Positions 43,171 to 52,669 of a stretch of DNA of 64,000 nt are shown here, piece after piece. Both the position numbers and the translations under genes were made by a program. Position 1 is the first letter of the stretch. Every line of letters begins with the position of its first letter. The notes under the pieces were generated by a model. It did no database searches. It saw only the letters and a program-made list of their open reading frames with translations, and was not told where the DNA came from. Source of the stretch: Micromonospora siamensis (GTDB taxonomy: Bacteria; Actinomycetota; Actinomycetes; Mycobacteriales; Micromonosporaceae); contig NZ_LT607751.1 of NCBI RefSeq assembly GCF_900090305.1, positions 1,426,001 through 1,490,000 on the forward strand. Reading direction: 5' to 3'.

Positions 43171-44223
43171 ATGCGGGAAGCGGGCCATCCCGGCCCCCGG
43201 CGGCGACCGCCGGGGCGACCACGCCGCGAGCCGGGCCGGGTCGCCCGGACCATCGCCCGGATCGTCGTACGCGCCGCCGACGGCGCCATCCGGCTGGTCA
43301 CCGACCTGCTCGGCGCCAGCCCGGCCGCCGGCCGGGAACGGATCAGCGAGGCCGAGCTGCGCGACCTGGTCGCCGCGAACACCCTGCTCGACCCGGTCGA
43401 ACGCCGGATCATCGACGAGGTGCTGGAGGCCGGCGCGAGCCTGGTCCGCGAGGTGATGATGCCCCGCACCGAGGTGGTCTTCCTGGCCGCCGACCTCACC
43501 GTCGCCGAGGCCGCCCGGCTGGTCCGCGCCGAGACCCACACCCGCTACCCGGTGGTCGACGGCACCCACGACGACGTGCTGGGCTTCGTCCACCTGCGCG
43601 ACGTGCTGCTGCGCCCCGACGGCGACCCCCGGGCCACCGTGCGGGAGCTGACCCGGGAGGTGAAACGCCTGCCCGGCAGCAAGCGGGTGCTCGCCGCGCT
43701 GCACGAGATGCGCCGCGAGGGACACCACCTCGCCGTGGTGGTCGACGAGTACGGCGGCACGGCCGGCATCGTCACCTGCGAGGACCTGGTCGAGGAACTC
43801 GTCGGTGAGATCCGCGACGAGTACGACAGCCCGCCCGAGCCGGTGCTCGCCGGGCTGCCCGCCGTGGTGGACGGCCGGCTCAACCTCGCCGACTTCGCCG
43901 AGCGCACCGGCGTCCCGCTGCCCGCCGGCCCGTACGAGACGGTGGGTGGTTACGTGATGGCGGCGCTGGGCCGGCTGCCGGTCGCCGGCGACGAGGTGCC
44001 GGTGCCGGGCGTCCCCACCGTCCCCGCGACGGGCGACGAGGAGGCCGGCTGGCTGCTGCGGGTGCTCGCCCTGGACGGGCGCCGGGTGTCCCGGCTCGCG
44101 GTCTCCGTCGCCCGCCTGCCCGGGCAGCGGCGCGAGGCGACCGGGCCGGTCGGGGCGACCGGGATCCGCGAGGCCACCGGCCCGACGCGGCCGGTCGGGA
44201 GCCGACCCGCCGGCCCGTCATGA
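43171..44223 (+). CDS. CorC/HlyC-like CBS-domain protein
   Basis: A 350-residue protein of the hemolysin C/CorC group, linked to magnesium or cobalt efflux. A basic N terminus with an amphipathic stretch (RIVVRAADGAIRLVTDLLG) comes first. The family segment SEAELRDLVAANTLLDPVERRII and REVMMPRTEVVFL follow. Then come two CBS motifs (about 100-220, VVDEYGGTAGIVTCEDLVEELVGEI) and a CorC_HlyC domain (about 235-320). The usual DUF21 membrane domain is absent, so it is the soluble form. The tail carries a degenerate repeat (REATGPVGATGIREATGP). Leaderless-type promoter. Confidence 0.88.
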   Translation: MREAGHPGPRRRPPGRPRREPGRVARTIARIVVRAADGAIRLVTDLLGASPAAGRERISEAELRDLVAANTLLDPVERRIIDEVLEAGASLVREVMMPRTEVVFLAADLTVAEAARLVRAETHTRYPVVDGTHDDVLGFVHLRDVLLRPDGDPRATVRELTREVKRLPGSKRVLAALHEMRREGHHLAVVVDEYGGTAGIVTCEDLVEELVGEIRDEYDSPPEPVLAGLPAVVDGRLNLADFAERTGVPLPAGPYETVGGYVMAALGRLPVAGDEVPVPGVPTVPATGDEEAGWLLRVLALDGRRVSRLAVSVARLPGQRREATGPVGATGIREATGPTRPVGSRPAGPS

Positions 44224-45282
<1,059 letters not shown>

Positions 45283-45303
45283 CGGCCCGGGCGACGGAGA
45301 CGG

Positions 45304-45885
45304 GTGGAGCAGTCGGTGGCCGGAGGGATGGCGCGGAGCGTGGATCGCAGGGACGGGGCGCCGCCGCACGGCGACACCATCCAGATCGGGATCGCGGTGG
45401 ACATCCCCGAACCGTGGGGTGCGCTGCTCACCCAGCGGCGGATCGAGGCCGGTGACCCGCAGGCCGTCCCGGCACACGTGACGCTGCTGGGGCCGACCGA
45501 GATCCCGGTCGCCGCGCTGCCGGCCGTCGAGGCGCACCTGGACCGGGTGGCCACCGCGCACCTGCCGTTCGCGCTGCACCTGCGCGGGACGGGCACCTTC
45601 CGGCCGGTGACCCAGGTGGTCTTCGTGACGGTGGCGGCGGGGATCAGCGAGTGCGAGCTGCTGGCCGCGGCGATCAACGCGGCGCCGCAGCTGCACCGCG
45701 AGGCCCGCTTCCCGTACCACCCGCACGTCACGGTCGCGCAGGACGTCGCGCCCGAGGCGCTGGACAAGGTGTACGAGGACCTGGCCGACTTCTCCGCCAT
45801 CTTCGAGGTGGAGGCGTTCACCCTCTTCTCGCACAGCGGCCAGACCCGGTGGCAGCCCCGCCGGGACTTCCGGCTCGGTGGCTGA
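45304..45885 (+). CDS. 2'-5' RNA ligase / 2H phosphoesterase family protein
   Basis: A 193-residue member of the 2H fold. Both catalytic HxT motifs are present: AHVTLLGP near residue 59 and YHPHVTVAQD near 139. The family includes RNA ligases and cyclic phosphodiesterases acting on 2'-5' or 2',3'-cyclic bonds; the substrate here is unknown. It starts at GTG 45304, 22 bases after trpS, with GGAG upstream; a GTG five codons later is an alternative. Probably cotranscribed with trpS. Confidence 0.88.
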   Translation: MEQSVAGGMARSVDRRDGAPPHGDTIQIGIAVDIPEPWGALLTQRRIEAGDPQAVPAHVTLLGPTEIPVAALPAVEAHLDRVATAHLPFALHLRGTGTFRPVTQVVFVTVAAGISECELLAAAINAAPQLHREARFPYHPHVTVAQDVAPEALDKVYEDLADFSAIFEVEAFTLFSHSGQTRWQPRRDFRLGG

Positions 45886-45936
45886 GCCGAGCGTGCCCGG
45901 CCACCGGCGAGCCGAGCGATCGGCGAGGATGAGGTC

Positions 45937-46872
45937 GTGAACATGATCGGCCGCATCGAGGCGGGCCTCGGCCGCCAGATCGACGTGGCCCGCGACCGGC
46001 TGCCCGCGTTCGACCATTTGTGGCGGGCGGGCACCCTGTACGGGGACGTGCTGGGCGGGCGGCTCGCGGCGGCGATCGCGTACTACGGGTTCTTCGCGGT
46101 GTTCGCGCTGGCTCTGGTCGCGTACTGGGTGTTCGGGGCGATCCTCCAGGACAACGACGACGTCAGCGCCGCGGCGGCCGACTTCCTGAAGGCGAACCTG
46201 CCGTTCCTCGACCCGCAGCAGATCGCCCAGAGCAGCAGCACCGTCGGGGTGGTCGGTCTGATCATCCTGGTCTTCACCGGTGTCGGCTGGGTGGAGGCGA
46301 TCCGCTCCTCCCAGCGGCTGGTGTACGGCTTCAACCAGCAGCCCGGCAACCTGGTGGTCCGCCGCCTGGTGGACCTCGGAGTGCTGCTGCTGGTCTTCGT
46401 GATGCTCGGCGTCTCGGTGGCCGCCGTCGACGCGCTGGAGTCGCTGCTGCGGTTCCTGCTGCGCAGCACCGGCTCGGTGGGGCTGACCACGATCAGCGCG
46501 GTGCTCAGCGTGCTGGTCAACGCGGTGCTCGCCACGGCGTTGCTGGTGGCGGTGCCGCGGCTGCGGATGAGCCGGCGCCGGCTGCGGCCGGTGGTCCTGG
46601 TGGTGGCCGTCGGGATCACCCTGCTGAACACGGTGGGGCGCTACTACGTGGTACGCACCGAGCGGAACCCGGCGTACACGGTGGTGGCGACCGCGGTCGG
46701 GCTGCTGCTCTACCTGTACCTGCTCAACCAGTTGGTGCTCTTCGGGGCCGCGCTCGCCGCCACCAGCCCGTACGGCCGGGTGGTGGACCTGGCGGAGGGC
46801 GGCGCCGCCCGGGAGGTGGACGTGGAGGTCGACGACGAGAGCGACCCGGGTACGCCGGGCGGGGCGGGCTGA
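45937..46872 (+). CDS. YihY/BrkB-family membrane protein
   Basis: A 311-residue integral membrane protein with six helices, of the family once misnamed ribonuclease BN. The conserved AAAIAYYGFFAVFALALV start of helix 1 and VGWVEAIRSSQRLVYG are visible. YLYLLNQLVLFGAALAA lies near the end, followed by an acidic tail. Transport or envelope roles are proposed for the family, none proven. The GTG start at 45937 is weakly served by GAGGAT; the GntR gene begins one base after its stop, so both are coupled. Confidence 0.9.
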   Translation: MNMIGRIEAGLGRQIDVARDRLPAFDHLWRAGTLYGDVLGGRLAAAIAYYGFFAVFALALVAYWVFGAILQDNDDVSAAAADFLKANLPFLDPQQIAQSSSTVGVVGLIILVFTGVGWVEAIRSSQRLVYGFNQQPGNLVVRRLVDLGVLLLVFVMLGVSVAAVDALESLLRFLLRSTGSVGLTTISAVLSVLVNAVLATALLVAVPRLRMSRRRLRPVVLVVAVGITLLNTVGRYYVVRTERNPAYTVVATAVGLLLYLYLLNQLVLFGAALAATSPYGRVVDLAEGGAAREVDVEVDDESDPGTPGGAG

Positions 46873-46873
46873 C

Positions 46874-47242
46874 GTGCGGATCGTGATCGAGGCGGACTCG
46901 GTGGTGCCCCCGTACGAGCAGGTGCGCTCGCAGCTCGCCGAGCAGGTGGGTGACGGCCGGCTGCCGGTGGGCACCCGGTTGCCCCCGGTCCGGCAGCTCG
47001 CCGCCGAGCTGGGGCTGGCGGTGAACACGGTGGCCCGGGCGTACCGGGAACTGGAGGCGGCCGGGCTGGTCGAGACCCGGGGCCGGCACGGCACGGTGGT
47101 CGCGCCGGGGCGGGACGACGCCGCCGACCGGCTGCACGTCGCCGCTGCCGGCTACGCGGCCGAGGCGGTCCGGTTGGGGGTGCCGACGGATCGGGCGCTG
47201 GCGTTGGTCCGGGCCGCGCTGGCCGCCGCCCGGCCGGAGTGA
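46874..47242 (+). CDS. Short GntR-family regulator (YtrA type)
   Basis: 122 residues: a winged helix-turn-helix (VPPYEQVRSQLAEQVGDGRL; LPPVRQLAAELGLAVNTVARAYRELEAAGLVETRGRHGTVV) and a short helical end of about 40 residues instead of a full effector domain. YtrA-type regulators usually control adjacent ABC transporters; none is here, so the target is open. Translationally coupled to the yihY-type gene upstream. Confidence 0.92.
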   Translation: MRIVIEADSVVPPYEQVRSQLAEQVGDGRLPVGTRLPPVRQLAAELGLAVNTVARAYRELEAAGLVETRGRHGTVVAPGRDDAADRLHVAAAGYAAEAVRLGVPTDRALALVRAALAAARPE

Positions 47243-47347
47243 TTCGGCGGGCCGCTCGGCCGCAGTGACCCGATCCCGACAGTCGAGGGAAAGATGAATA
47301 GGGCAAATGCTGCCCAGTGCGCTGGACCGACCGACCATGATGATCCC

Positions 47348-47791
47348 GTGGGCGCTCTCGTGACTCTGGACCTGCCGGACGACTCCCCGATGCTCGGCCT
47401 GCCGTGGATCATCACCTTCGGGCCGTTGGGTGACGCCGACGAGTGGGAGCCGGTGGTCTGCGGGCCGTACGAGCGGCCGCACGCACTGGCGCTGGCCGAG
47501 GCGGTGGTGGCGGAGGAACAGCTGATGGCGGTGGTCGAGCCGCTGCTACCGGCGCTCTCGGCGGAGGAGATCCGGGGCGAGATCGCGGCGGCGCAGATCG
47601 CCGCCGAGGACGAGGCCGCCCGGATCGAGGAGTCGGATCTCTACGGCGACTTCGAGGACGTCATCGACGAGGAGCTGGAGCGGGCCGCCGAGCAGGAGCC
47701 GGTGCCGCAGCCGCTGCCCGCGCCGAGCCGGGACGAGCTGCGCGCCGGCTTCGCGCGGATCGCCGAGCTGCTCACCACCCGGAAGGGCTGA
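47348..47791 (+). CDS. Conserved hypothetical protein
   Basis: 147 residues, not a family I can name. The first 45 residues (ALVTLDLPDDSPMLGLPWI) look globular; the rest is helical and strongly acidic (EDEAARIEESDLYGDFEDV), with a basic end. I start at the GTG at 47348. The frame is open to an ATG at 47294 with GAGGG five bases before it, but those 18 codons use A/T in third positions far more than the rest, and CATGAT sits six bases before 47348 as a leaderless -10. No link to neighbours is evident. Confidence 0.7.
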   Translation: MGALVTLDLPDDSPMLGLPWIITFGPLGDADEWEPVVCGPYERPHALALAEAVVAEEQLMAVVEPLLPALSAEEIRGEIAAAQIAAEDEAARIEESDLYGDFEDVIDEELERAAEQEPVPQPLPAPSRDELRAGFARIAELLTTRKG

Positions 47792-47942
47792 GGCCGGCCC
47801 CCTGCGGCCCGCCGCTCGTCTGCCTGGCCGCCGCCCTGTCGCCGGTTCCGCTCGTGTCGCCGATCTCCGTCACCGACGGTAACGAGGGCCTTCGTTCACC
47901 CAACGTGGCCAGCAAGGCCGGGACGAGATGGCTCTTCCCCTG

Positions 47943-48057
47943 CCTTTGCTCTGCTGCCGCATACGCACCACGTCCCTGACCAGCGGCTCTGCTGCGCTCC
48001 GTGATGAACCGGTGCCTACTGCGGGTTACTGATGCGTGGGGGCGAGCAGAGCAAAGG
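47943..48057. repeat. Long-range inverted repeat
   Basis: CCTTTGCTCTGCT (47943-47955) is perfectly complementary to AGCAGAGCAAAGG (48045-48057). Inside it ACGCA (47963-47967) pairs with TGCGT (48033-48037), with a few extra G-C pairs between. Folded, this is an imperfect stem around a loop of about 65 bases. It could be a structured RNA or a paired protein-binding site. Confidence 0.5.
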
Positions 48058-48220
48058 GTGCCCCGGGGGTGGGGGAGGAGGGGCGACCGGACACGCAGGG
48101 TGGTGGGTGCGGGGGTCACGTCGGTCGCCGGTGCGGCGCGCTCCACCCGCCGGTACGGCGCACCTGGGCCGCAACCCCGACCTGCGGCGGGCGGGTGGCG
48201 GAGAGTCCGGGATGGACACC

Positions 48221-48248
48221 GGCGCCCCGGGACGGATCCCGAGGCGCC
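48221..48248 (-). terminator. Hairpin downstream of the alpha-glucosidase gene
   Basis: A 12-bp stem with one mismatch and a four-base loop, about 100 bases past the stop codon at 48345 on the minus strand. No T run, so weak support. Confidence 0.4.
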
Positions 48249-48344
48249 GGCGCCACCTCACCCCCCACCACAAGGGGTCGGTTGCCCAGCCGCCCGTCGG
48301 CGCGGAGCACAACGGACGACCAGGTCGTGAGCGGGTTACCCGGC

Positions 48345-49982
48345 TCAGCGCCGTTCGAACCACGCAGCTGCGTCCACCGGCAGGACGTGGCCTTCGCCCC
48401 GCTCGGTGAGATCGGCGCTGGCCACGACCGGCTGGCCGTAGCCGTCGATCGTCACCTCCGCGCCGCTGAGGTTGACCACGCAGGTCAGCACGGCAGGCCC
48501 GTCGGCGCGGCTGAAGGCCAGCACGCCGGGCTCGGTCTCCAGCCAGACCACGCCACCGGCGGTGCCGGCGAGCGCCGGGTGCTCGTGCCGGGCCCGCAGC
48601 GCGGCGCGGTAGAGCTCCAGGGTGGAGCCGGGCACGCCGGTCTGGGCGGCGACCGAGAGGCCACGCCAGGTCGCCGGGGCCGGCAGCCAGCTCAGCTCGC
48701 TGCCCTCCGGGCCGAAGCCGTACGGGGCCAGCTCGCCGCTCCACGGGATCGGCACCCGGCAGCCGTCCCGGCTCTCCCCGGTGCGCAGGAACGAGGGGTC
48801 CTGGCGCAGCTCGTCGGGGAGGTCCAGCACCTCCGGCAGGCCCAGCTCCTCACCCTGGTAGACGTACGCGGCGCCGGGCAGGGCCAGCATGAGCAGGGCG
48901 GCGGCCCGGGCGCGGCGCAGGCCGACCTCCCCGTCGCCGTACCGGGTGACGTGTCGCTGCCGGTCGTGGTTGGAGAGCACCCAGGTGGTGGGCGCGCCGA
49001 CGATGGTCGACTCGGCGAGCGCGGTGTCGATCACCTTGCGGAACGAGTCGGCCGACCAGGTGGCGTCGAGGAAGTCGAAGCTGAACGCCTGGTGCAGCTC
49101 GTCCGGGCCGATGTAGCGGGCCAGCCGCTGCGGGGTCTCCGCCCACGCCTCGGCCACGGCCATCCGGCCGCCGGGGTAGCTGTCCAGGATCGGCCGCCAG
49201 GCGCGGTAGATCTCGTGCACCTCGTCCTGGTCGAAGTACGGCAGCCGGCCCTTGCCGAGCAGCTCCGACTGGCGCTGCCCGGTGGTCATCGAGTTGAAGC
49301 CGACGTCCGGCAGCCCCTCGGCCTTGATCATGCCGTGCGCCACGTCGATCCGGAATCCGTCCACGCCCCGGTCGAGCCAGAAGCGCAGCACGTCCTCGAA
49401 CTCGGCGCGTACCTCGGGGTGGCGCCAGTTCAGGTCCGGCTGGGCCGGGTCGAACAGGTGCATGTACCACTGGCCGTCGGGGAGCCGGGTCCAGGCCGGG
49501 CCGCCGAAGATGCTCTCCCAGTCGTTCGGCGGGAGCTCGCCCGCCTCGCCCTTGCCGTCGGCGAAGAGGTAGCGCGCCCGCTCCGGCGAGCCGGGGGCGG
49601 CGGCCAGCGCCGCGGTGAACCACGGGTGGGCGCTGGAGGTGTGGTTCGGCACCAGGTCGACGATGATCCGCAGACCGAGCGCGTGCGCGTCGGTGATCAT
49701 CGCGTCGAAGTCGGTGAGCGAACCGAACAGCGGGTCGACGTCGCGGTAGTCGGCGACGTCGTAGCCGGCGTCGATCTGCGGCGAGGTGTAGAACGGGGTC
49801 AGCCAGAGCGCGTCCACCCCGAGGTCGCGCAGGTAGGGCAGGCGCTCCCGGATGCCGGGGATGTCGCCCACGCCGTCGCCGTTGGCGTCGGCGAAGCTGC
49901 GGACGTAGACCTGGTAGACGACCGCGGAACGCCACCAGTCGTCGTCGGAGGTCAGCGGCTCAGGGTTGGTGGCGGCGGTCAT
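48345..49982 (-). CDS. Alpha-glucosidase, GH13 (oligo-1,6-glucosidase/AglA type)
   Basis: Hydrolyses alpha-linked glucose from maltodextrins or isomaltose-type sugars in the cytoplasm; no signal peptide. 545 residues. GH13 regions in order: DLVPNHTS, GFRIDVAHG with the nucleophile Asp, VAEAWAE with the acid Glu, and LSNHDRQR. A C-terminal beta domain follows. ATG at 49982 with GGGGA upstream. It lies 139 bases downstream of the LacI-type gene in the same direction, with a perfect LacI-type palindrome (50078-50089) between, so it is probably controlled by that regulator. Confidence 0.93.
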   Translation of the reverse strand: MTAATNPEPLTSDDDWWRSAVVYQVYVRSFADANGDGVGDIPGIRERLPYLRDLGVDALWLTPFYTSPQIDAGYDVADYRDVDPLFGSLTDFDAMITDAHALGLRIIVDLVPNHTSSAHPWFTAALAAAPGSPERARYLFADGKGEAGELPPNDWESIFGGPAWTRLPDGQWYMHLFDPAQPDLNWRHPEVRAEFEDVLRFWLDRGVDGFRIDVAHGMIKAEGLPDVGFNSMTTGQRQSELLGKGRLPYFDQDEVHEIYRAWRPILDSYPGGRMAVAEAWAETPQRLARYIGPDELHQAFSFDFLDATWSADSFRKVIDTALAESTIVGAPTTWVLSNHDRQRHVTRYGDGEVGLRRARAAALLMLALPGAAYVYQGEELGLPEVLDLPDELRQDPSFLRTGESRDGCRVPIPWSGELAPYGFGPEGSELSWLPAPATWRGLSVAAQTGVPGSTLELYRAALRARHEHPALAGTAGGVVWLETEPGVLAFSRADGPAVLTCVVNLSGAEVTIDGYGQPVVASADLTERGEGHVLPVDAAAWFERR

Positions 49983-50077
49983 CGGTGACGATCCCCGTTC
50001 TGTGGCGCGGGACGGCGGCGCCCAGCGGGCGCTGTGGGAAGCAGAATGCCGCTCCGGCGCTGCAAGAGTCAAGCAGC

Positions 50078-50089
50078 TCTTGCGCAAGA
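50078..50089. promoter_or_regulatory. Operator-like palindrome before the alpha-glucosidase gene
   Basis: TCTTGCGCAAGA is a perfect 12-base palindrome with the central CG of LacI/GalR-type operators. A half-site GCAAGA lies 16 bases away at 50062. The same CTTGC/GCAAG half-sites recur before malE. Confidence 0.65.
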
Positions 50090-50121
50090 AATGACGTCGG
50101 TTGCCCTCGGTGAGGTCGAAC

Positions 50122-51207
50122 TCACGCCGGCACCGCGACCGCGGGCGGGGCCGGCCGCTGCCGACCGGCAGCCTTGCCGGCCACCGGAGGCGTCGCCCGG
50201 ACCACCGCCGTCGAGCCGCGGACCACCAGCTCCGGACGGAACAGGTACTCCGAGTGCGGCGCCGGGTGGCCGTTGATCTCGTCGACCAGGGCGCGTACCG
50301 CCGCCACCGCCATCGCCGCCACCGGCTGGCGCACCGTCGTCAACGGCGGGTCGGTGAAGGCCATCAGCGGGGAGTCGTCGTACCCGACCACCGAGAGCTC
50401 GCCCGGGACCGACAGGCCGCGCTGCCGGGCGGCCCGGATCGCCCCCAGGGCCATCAGGTCCGACCCGCAGACGATGCCGGTCACCCCGCGGTCCAGCAGG
50501 CGTCCGGCGGCGGCCTCGCCGCCCTCCACGCCGAAGAGCGAGAGTTCGGCCAGCGGGTCGAGGTCGGCCTCGGCGACCCCGGCCAGCCGGGTCATCGCCG
50601 AGCGCCAGCCGGCCACCTTGCGCTGCACCGGCACGAACCGGTCCGGGCCGGTGATCAGGCCGATCCGCCGGTGTCCGAGCGCCACCAGGTGGGCGACGGC
50701 GAGCTCCGCCGACTCCCGGTCGTCGCAGGAGACGAAGGGGGCGGCGATGCCGGGGACGTATCCGTTGATCATGACGACCGGCAGCGGCCGGCCGATCAGC
50801 GCGCGGTAGCGGTCGTGGCTGGCCGCGGTGTCGGCGTGCAGCCCGGAGACGAAGACGATCCCGGAGACCTGCCGGTCCAGCAGCATCTCGACGTACTCGT
50901 CCTCGGTGACCCCGCCGGGGGTCTGGGTGCAGAGCACCGGGGTGAAGCCGCTCTGCGCCAGGGTCGACTCGATGACCTGGGCGAACGCCGGGAAGATGGG
51001 GTTCTCCAGCTCCGGGACGACCAGCCCGACCAGCCCGGCGCTGCGCTTGCGCAGCCGGGCGGGGCGCTCGTAGCCGAGCACGTCGAGGGCGGTCAGTACG
51101 GCCTGTCGGGTCTCCGGGGCCACTCCGGGGCGGTCGTTGAGCACCCGCGACACCGTGGCCTCGCTGACTTCAGCCTGTTGGGCGATGTCGGATAGTCGAG
51201 CGCGCAT
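50122..51207 (-). CDS. malR: LacI-family regulator, probable maltose repressor
   Basis: A 361-residue LacI/GalR-type repressor. The helix-turn-helix is LSDIAQQAEVSEATVSRVLND, followed by the hinge (RPARLRKRSAG) and a periplasmic-binding-protein-like effector domain (LVGLVVPELENPIFPAFAQVIE). Divergent to malEFG and upstream of the alpha-glucosidase gene, with CTTGC-type half-sites in both control regions, it fits Streptomyces MalR. The likely inducer is maltose or a maltodextrin. The ATG at 51207 has TAAAGT six bases upstream, so the message looks leaderless; the operator cluster starts just beyond it, suggesting autoregulation. Confidence 0.9.
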   Translation of the reverse strand: MRARLSDIAQQAEVSEATVSRVLNDRPGVAPETRQAVLTALDVLGYERPARLRKRSAGLVGLVVPELENPIFPAFAQVIESTLAQSGFTPVLCTQTPGGVTEDEYVEMLLDRQVSGIVFVSGLHADTAASHDRYRALIGRPLPVVMINGYVPGIAAPFVSCDDRESAELAVAHLVALGHRRIGLITGPDRFVPVQRKVAGWRSAMTRLAGVAEADLDPLAELSLFGVEGGEAAAGRLLDRGVTGIVCGSDLMALGAIRAARQRGLSVPGELSVVGYDDSPLMAFTDPPLTTVRQPVAAMAVAAVRALVDEINGHPAPHSEYLFRPELVVRGSTAVVRATPPVAGKAAGRQRPAPPAVAVPA

Positions 51208-51213
51208 GGCGGC

Positions 51214-51219
51214 ACTTTA
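51214..51219 (-). promoter_or_regulatory. -10 box of malR, leaderless geometry
   Basis: TAAAGT on the minus strand is followed by six bases and the ATG at 51207. Confidence 0.55.
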
Positions 51220-51228
51220 GCCCACCGT

Positions 51229-51345
51229 CAAGTTCTTGCGTACACTTCTGCAAGCCCTTCCATTCTCTGCAACCTCTTGCTAACGTCCCCGCAACACGCG
51301 AGAGCAGCGGCGCGGCACTCTAGCGCCGGTTGGCAAGAACTTACA
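51229..51345. promoter_or_regulatory. Cluster of CTTGC/GCAAG half-sites between malR and malE
   Basis: The palindrome CAAGTTCTTG is at 51229-51238. Then come TCTGCAAG (51247-51254), TCTGCAAC (51265-51272), CTCTTGCTAA (51274-51283) and GCAAGAACTT (51333-51342). These resemble the repeated CTTGCAG-like sequences bound by Streptomyces MalR. They lie across the divergent control region, where a repressor would shut off both directions. Confidence 0.6.
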
Positions 51346-51406
51346 GAGGTTTTCCACTGGCGGTCCGCCCTTCCCCCGGCGGGTCGCCATGACGACAGGA
51401 GTACCG

Positions 51407-52669
51407 ATGCGCATCCGTACCACGGGTGTGGTCGCCGTCCTCGGCCTGGCGCTCGCCGCCTCCGGCTGCGGCAACGGCAGCAGCAGCAGCGACAAGCCGG
51501 CCACCCAGAACTCCGCCACGCCCGCCGCCGCCGGCGGCAAGCTGGTCATCTGGGCCGACGACAAGCGCACGGCCGCCCTCAAGCCGTTCGCTGAGGAGTT
51601 CGGCAAGGAGAACGGCGTCAAGGTCGAGGTCCAGGCCGTCTCCAAGGACCTGCAGACCAACTTCGTGACCGCCTCCCAGCAGGGCAGCGGCCCGGACGTC
51701 GTGGTCGGCGCGCACGACTGGATCGGCAACCTGGTGCAGAACGGCGCCATCGACCCGGTGCAGCTCGCCGCGGAGCAGAAGAGCGGCTTCAACGAGACCG
51801 CGATCAAGGCCGTGACCTTCAACGGTCAGCTCTACGGTGTCCCCTACGCCACCGAGAACGTCGCGCTCATCCGCAACACCGAGCTGGCCCCGCAGGCGCC
51901 GAAGACGATCGAGGAGCTGGTCGCCACCGGCAAGCAGCTCAAGGCCCAGAAGAAGGCCAGCGAGATCCTCTGCCTCCAGTCCGGCCAGAACGGTGACGCC
52001 TACCACATCTACCCGCTGTACACCTCGGGTGGTGGCTACCTGTTCGGCACCGCGGCCAACGGCGACTACGACCCCAAGGACCTGGGCGTCGGCAAGCCGG
52101 AGTCGATCGCTGCCTTCCAGAAGATCGCGAAGCTGGGTGAGAAGGGCGACGGTGCGCTGAAGCGCTCCATCACCCCGGAGAACGCCATCTCCACCTTCAC
52201 CGGCAAGAAGTGCGCCTTCCTGGTCTCCGGCCCGTGGGCCATCGCGGACGCCAAGAAGGCCAACATCAAGTACGACATCTCCCCGGTCCCCGGCTTCGCC
52301 GGTGGCAAGGAGGCCCAGCCGTTCGTGGGCGTCCAGGCGTTCTACGTCGCCGCCAAGGGCAAGAACAAGGCCCTGGCCCAGGAGTTCGTCTCCAACTACG
52401 TGACCAAGCCCGAGCTGGCCGTCGCGCTCTACAAGGCCGAGCCGCGCCCGCCGGCGCTGACCGCCGCCTTCGACCAGGTCAAGGGCGAGGACGCCGACCT
52501 GGCCAAGTTCGCCGAGGCCGGCAAGAACGGCCAGGTGCTCCCGGCGATCCCGGCCATGGCCGCGATCTGGGACCCGTTCGGCAAGGCCGAGGCCGCCATC
52601 ATCGGTGGCGCCGACCCGGCCAAGACGGTCACCTCGGCCGGCAAGGCCATCCAGGGTCAGATCAAGTAA
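51407..52669 (+). CDS. malE: Maltose/maltodextrin-binding lipoprotein
   Basis: Extracellular solute-binding protein of the ABC importer. 420 residues. The lipoprotein signal (VAVLGLALAASGCG) has its lipid-attached Cys in the lipobox LAASGC. A Ser-rich linker follows, then a type I maltose-binding fold (GKLVIWADDKRTAALKPFA; GPDVVVGAHDWIG; PFVGVQAFYVAA). The ATG at 51407 has AGGAG five bases upstream; an ATG six codons earlier lacks one. Its stop overlaps malF (TAATG). Confidence 0.95.
   Translation: MRIRTTGVVAVLGLALAASGCGNGSSSSDKPATQNSATPAAAGGKLVIWADDKRTAALKPFAEEFGKENGVKVEVQAVSKDLQTNFVTASQQGSGPDVVVGAHDWIGNLVQNGAIDPVQLAAEQKSGFNETAIKAVTFNGQLYGVPYATENVALIRNTELAPQAPKTIEELVATGKQLKAQKKASEILCLQSGQNGDAYHIYPLYTSGGGYLFGTAANGDYDPKDLGVGKPESIAAFQKIAKLGEKGDGALKRSITPENAISTFTGKKCAFLVSGPWAIADAKKANIKYDISPVPGFAGGKEAQPFVGVQAFYVAAKGKNKALAQEFVSNYVTKPELAVALYKAEPRPPALTAAFDQVKGEDADLAKFAEAGKNGQVLPAIPAMAAIWDPFGKAEAAIIGGADPAKTVTSAGKAIQGQIK

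Larger units (their letters stand above)
47792..48344. other. 553-base gene-free region with inverted repeats
   Basis: I find no supported coding sequence; the open frames on both strands here are Arg/Pro/Gly-rich shadows. It holds a long imperfect inverted repeat (47943-48057) and a hairpin on the far side (48221-48248). Third-codon bias disappears and A/T content rises around 47940-48030, consistent with noncoding DNA or an RNA gene. Confidence 0.6.

Noticed and set aside
47294..47347. Longer start for the gene at 47348, with a GAGGG ribosome-binding site
   Set aside because: The 18 extra codons (ATG AAT AGG GCA AAT ...) lack the strong G/C third-position bias of the gene, while CATGAT sits six bases before the GTG at 47348.
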